This document shows positions 46,012 to 57,271 of a stretch of 64,000 nucleotides of DNA, in pieces. The notes beneath the pieces are model-generated. The model made no database searches and had not been told where the DNA came from. It saw only the letters and a list, made by a program, of their open reading frames with translations. The stretch covers positions 46,880,143-46,944,142 of the forward strand of contig JASEVX010000013.1 of assembly GCA_031761405.1 (NCBI GenBank). Reading direction: 5' to 3'. The stretch comes from Serripes groenlandicus. Its lineage: Eukaryota > Mollusca > Bivalvia > Cardiida > Cardiidae. Positions within the stretch are counted from its first letter, which is position 1; each line of letters opens with the position of its first letter. The translations under genes and the position numbers were made by a program.

Positions 46012-47160
46012 CGAGTGACGAACTGTGACACTTTTTCTAAAAACTTTATTTCTTTCTTTTAGATAATATATCTGGACGTATTAAATGCAAATTAGGCCCT
46101 ATGTCATGCTTCATGGCGATCAGTCAATCAGAAGAGCTTAGTCAAGTTCGTCAACTCGTCAGTTTTGTTGACGAAATTGATGAAAATAATATTTTTCTAA
46201 AACTTGATTTCTTTCCTTTAGATAATGTATCTGGACGTATTGAATGCAAACTAGGCCCTATTTCGTGTTTCATGGCCATCAGTCAACCAGAAGTGCTTCG
46301 TCAATTCGTCAACTTTTCAATAAAGTTGACGAAATTGACGAAAACAATATTTTTCTGAAAAACTTTATTTCTTTCCTTTAGATAAGTATCTGGACGTATT
46401 GAATGCAAATTAGGCCCTAATTCATGTTTCACGGCGATCAGTTAATCAGAAGAGCTTCTTCAAGTTCGTCAATTCGTCAACTTGTCAATAATAAAGTTGA
46501 CGAAATTGACGAAAAAATTATTTTTCTAAAAACGTTATTTCTTTCCTTTAGATAATGTATCTGGACGTATTGAATGCAAATTATACCCTATTCCATGTGT
46601 CATGGCGATCAGTCAATCAGAAGAGCTTAATTCGTCAAGTTCGTCAATTCGTCAACTTGTCAATAAAATTGACGAAAAAAATATTTTTCTAAAAACTTTA
46701 TTTCTTTCCTTTAGATAAGTATCTGGACGTATTGAATGCAAATTAGGCCCTATTTCATGTTTCATGGCGATCAGTTAATCAGAAGAGCTTCTTCAAGTTG
46801 ACGAAAAAAGTATTTTTCTAAAAACTTTATTTCTCTCTTTAAGATAATGTATCTGAACGTATTGAATGCAAATTAAGCCCTTTTTTAACTTCCATGGCCA
46901 TCAGTCATTCAGAAGGGCTACGTCAAGTTCGTCAACACGTCATATTTGTTGACGAATTGATTAACAAAATATTTTCTAAAAACGTTATTTTTGTCTTTCA
47001 GATACTGAATCTGAACGTATTGAATGCAAATTAGACCCTGTTTCAATTATCCTGGTCATCACTCATTCAGAAGAGCTACATCAAGTTCGTCAAAACGTCA
47101 ATTTTCTTCTGTTTTTCTGTTTTTTAGAAACTGCATCTGAACGTATTCAAAAGAGAATCA
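46012..47160 (+). repeat. Tandem array, about 160-bp unit (left inverted end)
   Basis: About seven units, each with a TATCTGGACGTATT-like segment, AATGCAAATTAGGCCCT and a cluster of CGTCAA/TTGACG motifs that can pair within the unit. TCTGG anchors at 46071, 46230, 46389 and 46560 give unit lengths of 159, 159 and 171. Later units are shorter and more diverged. Confidence 0.88.
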
Positions 47161-47199
47161 TCAAGTTCGTCAATTGGTTGTCATTTGATAACATACAAT

Positions 47200-47645
47200 G
47201 AGCCCTGATGTTTGCAACGTATAAAACGCACCAAAATAAATGTTGACAAACATCACAGCACATTCTTTGTTCAGTTGAAAAGATAAATACATGTTCCTAG
47301 GTTACAGTTGAGATGGCTTTCTGTAAGAGGTAAATGTATTCTGGGGCTAGTCCACGCATGAAATTATCATATACACTCATACTGGTGAACGGAAGATAAC
47401 TGGATATATTATATGAAAATAGGTCCTGATTTTTGACTTCGACATATACAGGTTGATGACATTCTGCATTGGAAAAAATATTTTGAGTCGCACTCACGTA
47501 TGGAATTATCACATACACACAAACTGGTGAACAGACCCGTAAAGCAAACCATGCATGAACATGAGCTCTGATGTTTTTCAAGAAATAATACGTTGACAAA
47601 CATCACAGCATATTCTTCTTCAGTTTTATCTCTTCATACACAGGT
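47200..47645 (+). repeat. Direct repeat inside the 7.4-kb element
   Basis: TGTTGACAAACATCACAGCA with ATTCTTTGTTCAGTTGA (47240) recurs about 340 bp later as CGTTGACAAACATCACAGCA with ATTCTTCTTCAGTTTTA. Both are preceded by GAGCYCTGATGTTT. Confidence 0.7.
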
Positions 47646-47802
47646 TCTAACTTATAGCCCTGTGCAATAACCCTTTTTTATCTCCCTTGTGTAATTATCG
47701 TTCTTGATTATCCCAAATTCCGGTGAGCAAATCACTATTATTTTGTATTGGGAATCTCAAAAATCAGAGTAAACATGACACATTTGGGAATTCTGCATGA
47801 TT

Positions 47803-47953
47803 TTAACCCTTTCCCACATATATCAATTCTGCAGCAGACGACTTTGAAAACATATTAACAAAACCTTGAAATATCTCCATAAATGAGAGTTTAATCATTA
47901 ACATTGGGGCGAAAGGGAAAATTCCTCATCATGAATGCGTCTACAACAGGTTA
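47803..47953. mobile_element. Foldback MITE, one end intact
   Basis: TTAACCCTTTCCCACATATA with CTGCAGCAGACGACTTTG; the other end is decayed (GTCTACAACAGG). Inside the 7.4-kb element. Confidence 0.6.
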
Positions 47954-48187
47954 AAATAATTTTTGCCATTGGGAATGGGTCAGAATATCTACACATCCAC
48001 ACACCATACATTTTAAAAGGTTAATGTATTTGCAGGAATAAAGATAAAATAATAAAGTAATAAACAAATCACACATAACTATTAAATTGTCGTTTCCATT
48101 CATGTTTATTTGTTATGATGTAGGTTTTAATTCATTTTGAGCAACTTCTATTCTTACCTTTTTTGTACTTATAAGCCTCTATTAATA

Positions 48188-49345
48188 GTCATGTAAGAAT
48201 GAATTGTAAAATAATTTCTCACAAACCTGCATAAAAATCTCTTATAATCAAAATGATTTCTCACAAACCTGCAAAAAAATCCCTTATAATCCAAATGAAA
48301 TCGTCCAATTTCACAAACACAAAACGTCACAAATTTTAATATTTTACGCATTGCATGATGATCATTTCATTATTTGATTACCACTAATTTAATGGACATG
48401 CCAGCAGATGCTACTAATCAGCGTATCAAAGCCTGATCGGTGGTTGATGGTTTATATTTGATTGAGTTTTATGACCTTTAAATTCCAATAAACAGCAGTA
48501 CAGACGATTGACGCCTTTTGACACATATTGTTTCCTTCTTTATTTCTATATGATGTCATGCAGATTGTACTGTTGTTATAAATAAATAATACACATGGGA
48601 AGGCCGCCGTGACATGATTGAAAATTGTGTCAAAATCTAATCAACTATAAGAGTTTTGTACACAGTTTTGCCTAGATAGTTTCAAAGTTGTCTGGTGCAG
48701 ATTTGCCTTATGTGGGAAAGGGTTAATTGTCCAAACAGTCCATTATGTTTTATTTGCACCCAATTCCGTTTTATTTCAATTATAAGTATCAGTACACCCA
48801 CCAATTGATTTGGATTATCCACACATAACAAATTAGGAAAATCTATTTCACTTGCTGCACACAGCATTTGTCCCAAATGTGTTGTGTAAAGGATTTGTGT
48901 CACACCATACGAAAGGGGGGGGGGGGGGGGGGGGGGGGGAAACCTTGCGAGGCAGAGATCAGACTGATCATGAATTGTTCTGTTTGCTTTTAAGTTGTGA
49001 ATCACACTGTAAGTTTCTTGGGAAGATTCATGACCAAAAAACTACCACACAAATATGCAATTTGATCTTATTATGAAATTAACACTGAAACTATCCAAAT
49101 GCGGGATTTGTGCTGACGCGGTTCACTTGAGTAAAATGCTCACGCGCTATGACGTAAGCATTTCCCATAGGCTCTCCCAAAATTCGGTGTTAAAATCTGT
49201 GACCTTTTGTGTTTGTGAAATTGGACGATTTCATTTGGATTATGAAGGATTTTAATGCAGGTTTGTTAGAAATCATTTGGATTACAAGTGATTTTTATGC
49301 AGGTTTGTGAGAAATTATTTTACAATTCATTCTCTAACAAACAAA
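48188..49345. mobile_element. Foldback element with about 165-bp inverted ends
   Basis: 48188-48355 and 49181-49345 are reverse complements over most of their length, sharing GAATGAATTGTAAAATAATT, TTCTCACAAACCTGCA and AATGAAATCGTCCAATTTCA. Each arm also has a 55-bp internal repetition. The 0.8-kb centre has a 23-base G run (about 48916-48940) and a half MITE. No target duplication seen. Confidence 0.75.
48650..48726. mobile_element. MITE half
   Basis: TTTCAAAGTTGTCTGGTGC, then ATGTGGGAAAGGGTTAA. One arm only. Confidence 0.55.
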
Positions 49346-49845
49346 TAAATATTTTGAAAGTTTGGTCAAATATAAAAAAAATGAATTTACCCTTTTATTG
49401 AACAGTCGACCATTTTCTTGTTGAAGACGCGTTTGTAGCAGACGACTTTTGAAAAACATCGTGACTAAAGGAGACATTGCTCAAATAATGTTTTCAAGTT
49501 TTCAACTGTTTGCATTGATTATACTTTATAGAATTTCCTAATTTCTAATGTTTTAAAAACTTTTTTACACATGCCAAGGTCGTGTTTTTGTTTACCTTCC
49601 ATGGACACGCGATGTAAGAATTGCGCATAGAGAAATGCACAGTCACGGTTTTATATTATCATTTACTGACAAACTAAATAGTTTATTTAATATTTAGTTT
49701 TTTTAATAATAAAAGCATTACAAACACAAATGTTTTCATTTAATTTATTACAGTAAAAAACACAGAAAAAAACATCTATCCCCTATTCCTTCTTCCATGT
49801 CTTACATACTACTCTTCCAATGATTTTTTTTTTTTATCCCATTAA

Positions 49846-49964
49846 ACAATGTGGTAAAAGGAGAAATTGCTTGTTTTGAACAATTTCTTCTTTCGTCACA
49901 ATGTTTTCAATAGTTGTATGATGCAGGGGGCCTCAAAAAGCATCTAAATGTGGGAAAGGGTTAA
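49846..49964. mobile_element. Foldback MITE, short
   Basis: Inner palindrome GAGAAATTGCTTGTTTTGAA and CAATTTCTTCTTTCGTCACA, ending AATGTGGGAAAGGGTTAA. The left arm is lost. Confidence 0.6.
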
Positions 49965-50598
49965 CAGAAATAATGTTGTTTAAATATTAACCGGTATTTC
50001 AATAGATATTTGCTTTCAAAATATCTGATGAGGTGTTGTAATGTTCAGAGAAATGTTGGTGTGATTTTAATGTTTTACTCATCTCTATCTAATCAGAATG
50101 AATATGTCAACTTAACCACATCAATGATCTGTCTGTCTGAAAAAATGGCGTAGCACCTATACTCATATTACAAATAAGTATGTACAAAAATGTAAATATA
50201 TGTTTTATTTGTAAACTTCCTTTATGTAATATACAATGTAATTTATTGTAATGATAGCTAGTATCAAGAACATTGGTTTTGATATACAGCTGAAAACCTT
50301 GTGACTGAGGGAAGAAGAAAAAAAGATAACTTTGGACATTTCCTCTTTTCCAACATTTTTTTTCAAAAGCCTGCTATTATAATGGAAGCATCTGAAATTG
50401 TATACATCTTGGCAAAATTCCATAATCATCATTATCATTAATTAATGGAGGATACAAGTTTACATTGCAACACACATTTTAACTATTTTATATGCCTGCA
50501 TTGACAAGGTAATTGGCATTTGCTCTCCAAAAGAGTTTTGAGTAAACCTCCAAGCTAAAGAGCGTCAAAGGGAGATAACAGGGGTTATTGCACAGGGC

Positions 50599-51186
50599 TA
50601 TAGCTTTCTGCATAGTGTGTCGATTAGAAACGGACTGCACAGCCAAACGTTTGTTTTTCTTACGTCTTGGTTTGTTTAAGAATGGGTCTTCCGATTTCGC
50701 GATTTTCCTAGTAGATATTTTTGGAAACATTGTATTAATACAAAAGTTCGTAACTACTATAAAGAAGAATTGACTGTTAGAACGCCTTCGGGACAGTTTG
50801 TCTTATACAGAAAACTACAGTATCAGTTCTCTGCTAATCCAGTGTGGGACTACACTAAACGTAATCCGAATATGCCACGTGCTTGATTTTCTATCGCCCA
50901 AATAATTGCATACACGGCATGCACTGATTTCTCCCATTGCTCACGGTGTGGAAATAGTGATATTAAAACAACTTTCAATATGCTAGATTCTTTGAATGGT
51001 AAGGAGTATGTTGAAGCTCTATTCGGTTTGAATCCGAACTTGAACAGCGTACTGCTTAAAATTTATGATATGTTTTACAAACATGTGGTACGTGTTTTGC
51101 ACCCCTTCCCTATGAACGCTTTTCTCTTCGTTTCGGTCAAGCGTTTCTTTGCTGGGAAGCTATTATCAACAAATACATTTAGTTAA
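50599..51186 (+). pseudogene. Unrecognised coding relic in the 7.4-kb element
   Basis: One frame reads as protein-like sequence for nearly 200 codons with only two stops: SIRNGLHSQTFVFLTSWFV, TAA (50677-50679), EWVFRFRDFPSRYFWKH, VRTPSGQFVLYRKLQYQF, NPVWDYTKRNPNMPRA, TGA, then CTDFSHCSRCGNSDIKTTF, GLNPNLNSVLLKIYDMFYK, HPFPMNAFLFVSVKRFF. A CxxC pair (HCSRCGN) is present. I do not recognise the family. The composition is not low-complexity and the codons look ordinary, so decayed coding DNA is likelier than chance. Confidence 0.45.
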
Positions 51187-51226
51187 GTTCAGCTACGGTG
51201 CATCTCATATACTGATATTTTTGTTT

Positions 51227-51349
51227 CACTCTGTCTGTCTGTCTGTCTATCTGTCTCTCTCTCTCTGTATCTATATCTCTCTCTCGCTCGCTCTGTCTAT
51301 GTGTCTCTCTGTCTGTCTGTCTGTCTCTCTCGCTCTCTATGTCTGTCTG

Positions 51350-51420
<71 letters not shown>
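51227..51420 (+). repeat. TCTG/TC microsatellite
   Basis: (TCTG)n and (TC)n interrupted in the first half, pure (CT)n from about 51360 to 51416. The 90-codon frame over it is low-complexity. Confidence 0.95.
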
Positions 51421-51645
51421 AACAGACACAAAACGGTCGAAGCCATGGAGAGGTTCATTCTTTCCTGACTCTCGCAGTCAAACTAAAAACTTTCCTTTTC
51501 TAAGAACTTTTGTCTCAGGGAATGTGCCAGTAGTTAGATACGAGTGCACATACAATGTATGCAGTTAAACAATATGTTTGCAATTAATTGAAAGTATCGG
51601 AAATAAAACATTTTTGTCGAGTACATTGAATTGCTTTAAACCAAT

Positions 51646-52121
51646 TTAGACGATAAGTGAAAATCTAGTTAGTGAGACAATTCGTAGGCATTTTACAGTC
51701 TTTGAAGGAAATTTGTTTTTGTGTTTGTCAATTTCACATTGTATGTTGTACCGACCTAGCAGACTAAATACCTTATCTGTACGTGTTCTACAGTGCAAAT
51801 GCTGTGATTTGCAACGTTCTGGATATATAAAGAAGACATAGAATGCAATAGCTGACATCCGTACAGTGTAGACGAAATTGGTATTGTTTTCATTAGTGAT
51901 CGAACCCATTGTAATTGACATATCAAATGTTGTTTACTGCTAGTAAAGAGAACATAAAGGTCCGTCCTTTTGCTGTTACTAAGATGTACAAAAACGTGAA
52001 GTTTGGCAAAGAGAACCCCCTCCATTTGAACAAATATAAATTTCAACTTGTTACCACTACTTAAGAGTAATTTGGTTGCAATACAATCAGCAAGCAAAGT
52101 TACAAATGGATGTTGCGGCAT
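51646..52121 (-). other. Two overlapping frames, possible FLYWCH-like fragment
   Basis: Minus-strand frames of 121 codons (from 52121) and 91 codons (from 51921). The second contains CKSQHLHCRTRTDKVFSLLG followed by RYNIQCEIDKHKNKF. A Cys, CRTRT and G-x-x-N-x-x-x-x-x-D-x-H order is loosely like a FLYWCH finger, which occurs at the N-terminus of some invertebrate MULE transposases. Low confidence; kept because it lies in an element with MULE-type flanks. Confidence 0.2.
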
Positions 52122-52299
52122 GGATTAAGCTCGCTAAGGTATATAGCTATTCTGATAACTGGTCTTATTTATATTGTACTAACAATATAAAGAAAGTAGC
52201 ATTCCAAAATATAATAAACAAGTGATTGTCTCTCCAGTTTCTACTAGATTCTTCATCACAAGAGTTAGTTTTAATCATAGGACTCAGAAAACACAATCA

Positions 52300-53359
52300 T
52301 ATTTTTTTTCATCAATTCGTCAACAAAATTGATGAATCTCTTCTGAATCTCTTCTGAATGACTGATGGCCATGAAATTTGAAATAGAGTCTAATTTGCAT
52401 TCAATACGTCCAGATACATTATCTAAAAGACAGAAATAAAGTTTTTAGAAAAATATATTTTTCGTCAATTTCGTCAACTAAATTGACAAGTTGACGAACT
52501 TGTCGAAGCTCTTCTGAATGACTGATGGCCTTTTACATTTGAAATAGGGCCTAATTTGCATTCAATACGTCCAGATACATCATCTAAAAGGCAGAAATGA
52601 AGATTTTTAGAAAAAGAATGTTTTCGTCAACAAAGTTGACGAATTGACGAACTTGGCGAAGCTCTTCTGATTGACTGATCGCCATGAAACATGAAATAGG
52701 GCCTAATTTGCATTCAATACGTCCCGATACTTATCTAAAGGAAAGAAATAAAGTTTTCAGAAAAATGTTTTTTTCGTCAATTTCGTCAATTTATTGACAA
52801 GTTGATGAATTGACGAACTTGAAGAAGCTCTTCTGATTGACTGATCGCCATTAAACATTAAATAGGGGCCTAATTTGCATTCAATACGTCCAGATACTTA
52901 TTTAAAGGAAAGAAATAAAGTTTTTAGAAAAATGTTTTTTTCGTCAATTTCGTCAACTTTTTTGACAAGTTGACGAATTGACGAACTGGACGAAGCTCTT
53001 CTGATTAACTGATGGCCATGAAACATGAAATAGGGCCTAAATTCCATCCAATACCTCCAGGTACAGTATCTAAAGGAAACAATAAAGTTTTTAGAAAAAT
53101 ATTTTTTTCGTCAATTTCGTCAACTAAATTGACGAGTTGACGAACTTGACGAAGCTCTTCTGTTTGACTGATCGACATGAAACGGGGCCTAATTTGCATT
53201 TAATACATCCAGATACATTATCTTAAAGAAAGAAATAAAGTTTTTAGAAAAAATGTCACAGTTCGTCACTCGCCAATTCGTCACTCGATCGTCAAGCGAA
53301 CTTCACGAACCTAAAAAAATGTCACAGTTCGTCACTCGTCAACCTAACTTCACGGACCT
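52300..53359 (-). repeat. Tandem array, about 160-bp unit (right inverted end)
   Basis: Reverse-complement counterpart of 46012-47160, with about six units carrying the same AATGCAAATTAGG core and TTGACG clusters. It ends in the short unit with GTCACAGTTCGTCACTCG that matches the outermost left sequence. Confidence 0.88.
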
Positions 53360-55369
53360 AATTTATTCTTGTACGATACCCAGGAAACAGGAAATGATTT
53401 TTGTGTTTAAGATTGATTGGCTCTTGGCATCATTTTCAACAATATTACAACCAAATCACGGCACCAAGTTCCACGAAAACTCACTGTAAAGTCTGCACTG
53501 TTCATATAAACCTTACATGAGCCCGTTAGAAGCTTCTATCAATTTATGTTGATTATGATACATTGGAGCAGATGTACAGGCTTATCTGGACCTAATCTGT
53601 TCAGAAATGCCAACCTGTACATTTTCTCATGCACTGGCTCAGGTTTTGTGGTGGATTCGGGATTGTTTGAGGGTTGGTGTAAATATATATATGTAATGTA
53701 ATGTTGCTGCAAACACCCTGTACTTTGTTTTCAAGAAAGATGGCTTATATAAAAATAACAATTTGCCCCATACAGACGAATTTTGACATATCTGCAGCGG
53801 AACAATTTTGAAAACACTTTGACAAACGAAGAACATGTCTGATTTTGCCATCATGTTTTTAACTTCGATCAATAACATACCAAAATTTAAACGGAGTTTC
53901 CACATCCATAAAGCTGCAGTATTTTTTGTACCTGTGAACATGTCAGAAGAACTTAGAAGTCTACAACAACTGTATGATATTCATGTTTTTATATTTTTAA
54001 TGTGTATTTCTAAGAATTTGTTCACAAACATTCAACACAAGACATGCACAAAACAAACGTTTTCAAAGGAACACAAAATGTCAACATATCAGAATGTGAC
54101 AGTGACCAGTTGACCCCCTTCTAATTTATAAAGAAATTGTGTTATTTATAGAATTTAATGTAGAAATACTTTAAGAACACCTACGTAACAGTATTTTGGA
54201 AATAAAATGCATCGATGCATGTGGATGTAATGAGAAACTATGGAATGTCTCCAAATTCCGCAATGTTTTCTAAATGAACCTGCAGCTGAGAGACATTAAA
54301 AGTTATCTGTATAATGTACAAGTGCATTAATGTAGAGATGGCTTTTGTCAAACTCCAGCAACTGATAACACAAATACATTGAAAGTTATCTGTATCATGG
54401 GCAGTTTTATTAATGTTATGACAACTTTTGTCAATCTTCAGCAACCGATACAACAAAAGGAGCTTTTTAAGGAACATACATACATGCCATCCTCCCAAGG
54501 ACCAATAACTCAACCCTATCCAACATACATACACTTTAGGATGCCTCTGCAGTGGACTACTTTTGTCAAAAGAAAAAAATGCACATCATAATTTATTTCA
54601 CAGTGTATTGATTGTATTCATTTTGTAAAGATATCCAAACATTTTGGCTACATCTTTTCAAAGTCATCTGCTACAGATTTGTTATACATGAGAAATGGTT
54701 AAAACAAAGAAGCCGAAGTGTAACAGATATATGATGGGGGTCAGTGGTCCTTTACATGAAGACGAAACAAAAATTCTTGTTTCATAAATGAAGCCTTTAC
54801 TTATCTTAATTTGGTGATAATTCATGAACACAAACCATCAAACCTTTTACACACAAACAAAGTCATACTTTAAAAAAAATTGCATTGATTGAAAATAATA
54901 CATAGGTTAATTAGCATTGCATTGTTCATAAAAACACTTTTTATATAGTATAATAGATCTACAGCAACCTTTAAGACATGACTTTCCCACAAACCTTGGT
55001 TTCACAATTCTAATCAGCTATAACCACTTCCCATTTGCTTTGGCGCCCCATGCAGCAGACAATATCTAAAAAATATTGTTGCAAAAGGGTAAACTACTCA
55101 TTAACTGCAATTTCTCATTTTTGCAATGAAGTTCTAACCTCTATTCAATGATTATACTTCATTTGTTGTATGTGTTAACGCTTTCCCACATATAGATGCT
55201 TTCTGACATCTCCGCATCAGACGACTTTTGAAACATTGCGACAAAAGTAGAAAATGCTTAAAACGAGCAATTTCCCCATTTGCCACAATGTTTTTCAAGT
55301 AATTATACCTTCATTTATACAGTTTTTCCTATAAGGAAATGAACGAATATTTCTATAAATATTTGAAAT

Positions 55370-56240
55370 ATATACAACTAGAACTATCACTAAAGGTGAT
55401 TAATACCCCCGCCCCAACCCCTGACACATATTATATCTCACAGTATTATCTTTGACGCAGACAATTTGAATATCAGTATCAAAAAGAAATACTAAGATGA
55501 TATCAAAAAGCAATATACAAATCTAATTTTAAAGAAATTTTGTCAAGAACATTTTCTAAAGCATAAAATACAATCCGCATAAAGTATTATTTCCTCATGA
55601 AATAAGTTTTTATTTAGTTTTCTAGTTTTAGATAACAAACAAACAAGAAGAAAATGAACCACTTTCTTTATTCAAAGAGTAACAAGGTTTTTACTGTAAA
55701 CTTCTGAATATTCGCGAGGACCTATTTTCGATATTTTTCATGATTTTGATATTTTGATATTTTAATTTTGAGAATAAGTACCAATAGTTTAAATTTCACT
55801 TCTGAATATATACAGCTAGAACTATCACTAAAGGTGATTAATACCCCCGCCCCAACCCCTGACACATATTATATCTCACAGTATTATCTTTGACTCAGAC
55901 AATTTGAATATCAGTATCAAAAAGAAATACTAAGATGATATCAAAAAGCAATATACAAATCTAATTTTAAAGAAATTTTGTCAAGAACATTTTCTAATGC
56001 ATAAAATACAATCCGCATAAAGTATTATTTCCTCATGAAATAAGTTTTTATTTAGTTTTCTAGTTTCAGATAACAAACAAACAAGAAGAAAATGAACCAC
56101 TTTCTTTATTCAAAGAGTAACAAGGTTTTTACTGTAAACCTCTGAATATTCGCGAGGACCTATTTTCGATATTTTTCATGATTTTGATATTTTGATATTT
56201 TAATTTTGAGAATAAGTACCAATAGTTTAAATTTCACTTC
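55370..56240 (+). repeat. Recent 435-bp direct tandem duplication
   Basis: Two consecutive copies, starting at about 55370 and 55805, differ at only a few positions. Each carries ACTATCACTAAAGGTGATTA and TTCGCGAGGACCTATTTTCG. Confidence 0.85.
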
Positions 56241-56752
56241 TGATCGATATATTTTCGCAAGGTATTAATTTCGCGAGGAGGTCAGCTTACGAATATTAGG
56301 AAATATAAAATCCTTACGTAATTTAGGTAGTTTAAAGTAGCTATAATGTAATATAATATCATGTTCTACCTCTTGACATTTTGCCATGTTTCAAGTAAAT
56401 CCGGTTGAAATTGAAGGAGGAGTATGTCGCACCAGATTAGATTTTAAGACAAAAATTCTTTTTTCAAGGTCAGAGGTGAAGGTCACAGGGACATGAAATT
56501 TGCGTCTTGCACATCTACTACTCCTGATTAACATTTATGCCAAGTATGAAGTAAATAAGGTTGAAACTGAAGGAGGAGTACAACAGATTAGATTTTAACA
56601 AAAAAAAATCCTATTTCAAGGTCAGAGGTGAAGCTAACAGGGACATGAAATTTGCGTGTTGCACATCTACTACTCCTGATTAACATTTATGCCAAGTATG
56701 AAGTAAATAAGGTTGAAACTGAAGGAGGAGTACAACAGATTAGATTTTAACA

Positions 56753-57271
56753 ACAAGAAGCCCATGAGGGCCTATGCTCTACTGGTATAATTCTTTGGTC
56801 ATTTTCAATCCAGAGCATGTATGTATGGTGAAGATCGGATAGTAAATGGAGGCTCTTTTGTGTTCACAAGCTGTATTATAGCAATTTGGACAATTTCATG
56901 GGCCATAATCCAGTCTTGGCGGATCTGGCTGGTTTTCGAAAGGAACCCAGCTCTCATGGATATCTAACTACTGTATAAGTTTGGTTGAGATACAATCAAA
57001 AGTGAAGACTGTATCGTGTTAACAAGCTCTTTTATAGCAATTTCGACCATTTCAAGGGCCATAATCCAGTCATGCATGGGCGGATCTGGCTGGTTTTCGA
57101 AAGGAACCGAGCTCTCATGGATATCTAACTACTGTATAAGTTTGGTTGAGATACAATCAAAAGTGAAGACTGTATCGTGTTAACAAGAAATTGTTTACGG
57201 ACGCACGCACGGACGAGGGACAAATCGCCACGACATAAGCCCTTCTGGCCTTTGGCCAGTAGAGCTAAAAA
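56753..57271 (+). mobile_element. Hairpin-type element, family 4, short copy
   Basis: Start ACAAGA, variant hairpin AGCCCATGAGGGCC, arm GCTCTACTGG; two to three body units; tract ACGCACGCACGGACG; hairpin GGCCTTTGGCC; arm CCAGTAGAGC; TAAAA. Followed at once by the family-2 element at 57272. Confidence 0.85.

Larger units (their letters stand above)
45991..53359. mobile_element. 7.4-kb element with 9-bp target duplication and array-type inverted ends
   Basis: Perfect 9-bp flanks AATTTATTC at 45982-45990 and 53360-53368. Both ends start AGGTCCGTGAAGTTAGGTTG (right end in complement). Each inverted end is about 1.1 kb of tandem repeats, 45991-47160 and 52300-53359, unit about 159-171 bp. The flanking host sequence is a dispersed repeat whose uninterrupted relative is at about 1325-1530, which supports the junctions. 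Nine-base flanks fit the Mutator group, but no clear transposase is seen. Inside are a coding relic (50599-51186), a 121-codon frame (51756-52121), a nested foldback (48188-49345), MITE pieces and a TC-rich microsatellite. Confidence 0.82.

Noticed and set aside
48682..49005. 107-codon minus frame with a poly-Pro run
   Set aside because: The prolines come from the 23-G run; no domain on either side.
51149..51421. 90-codon frame rich in Leu and Ser
   Set aside because: Direct translation of a TC/TCTG microsatellite.
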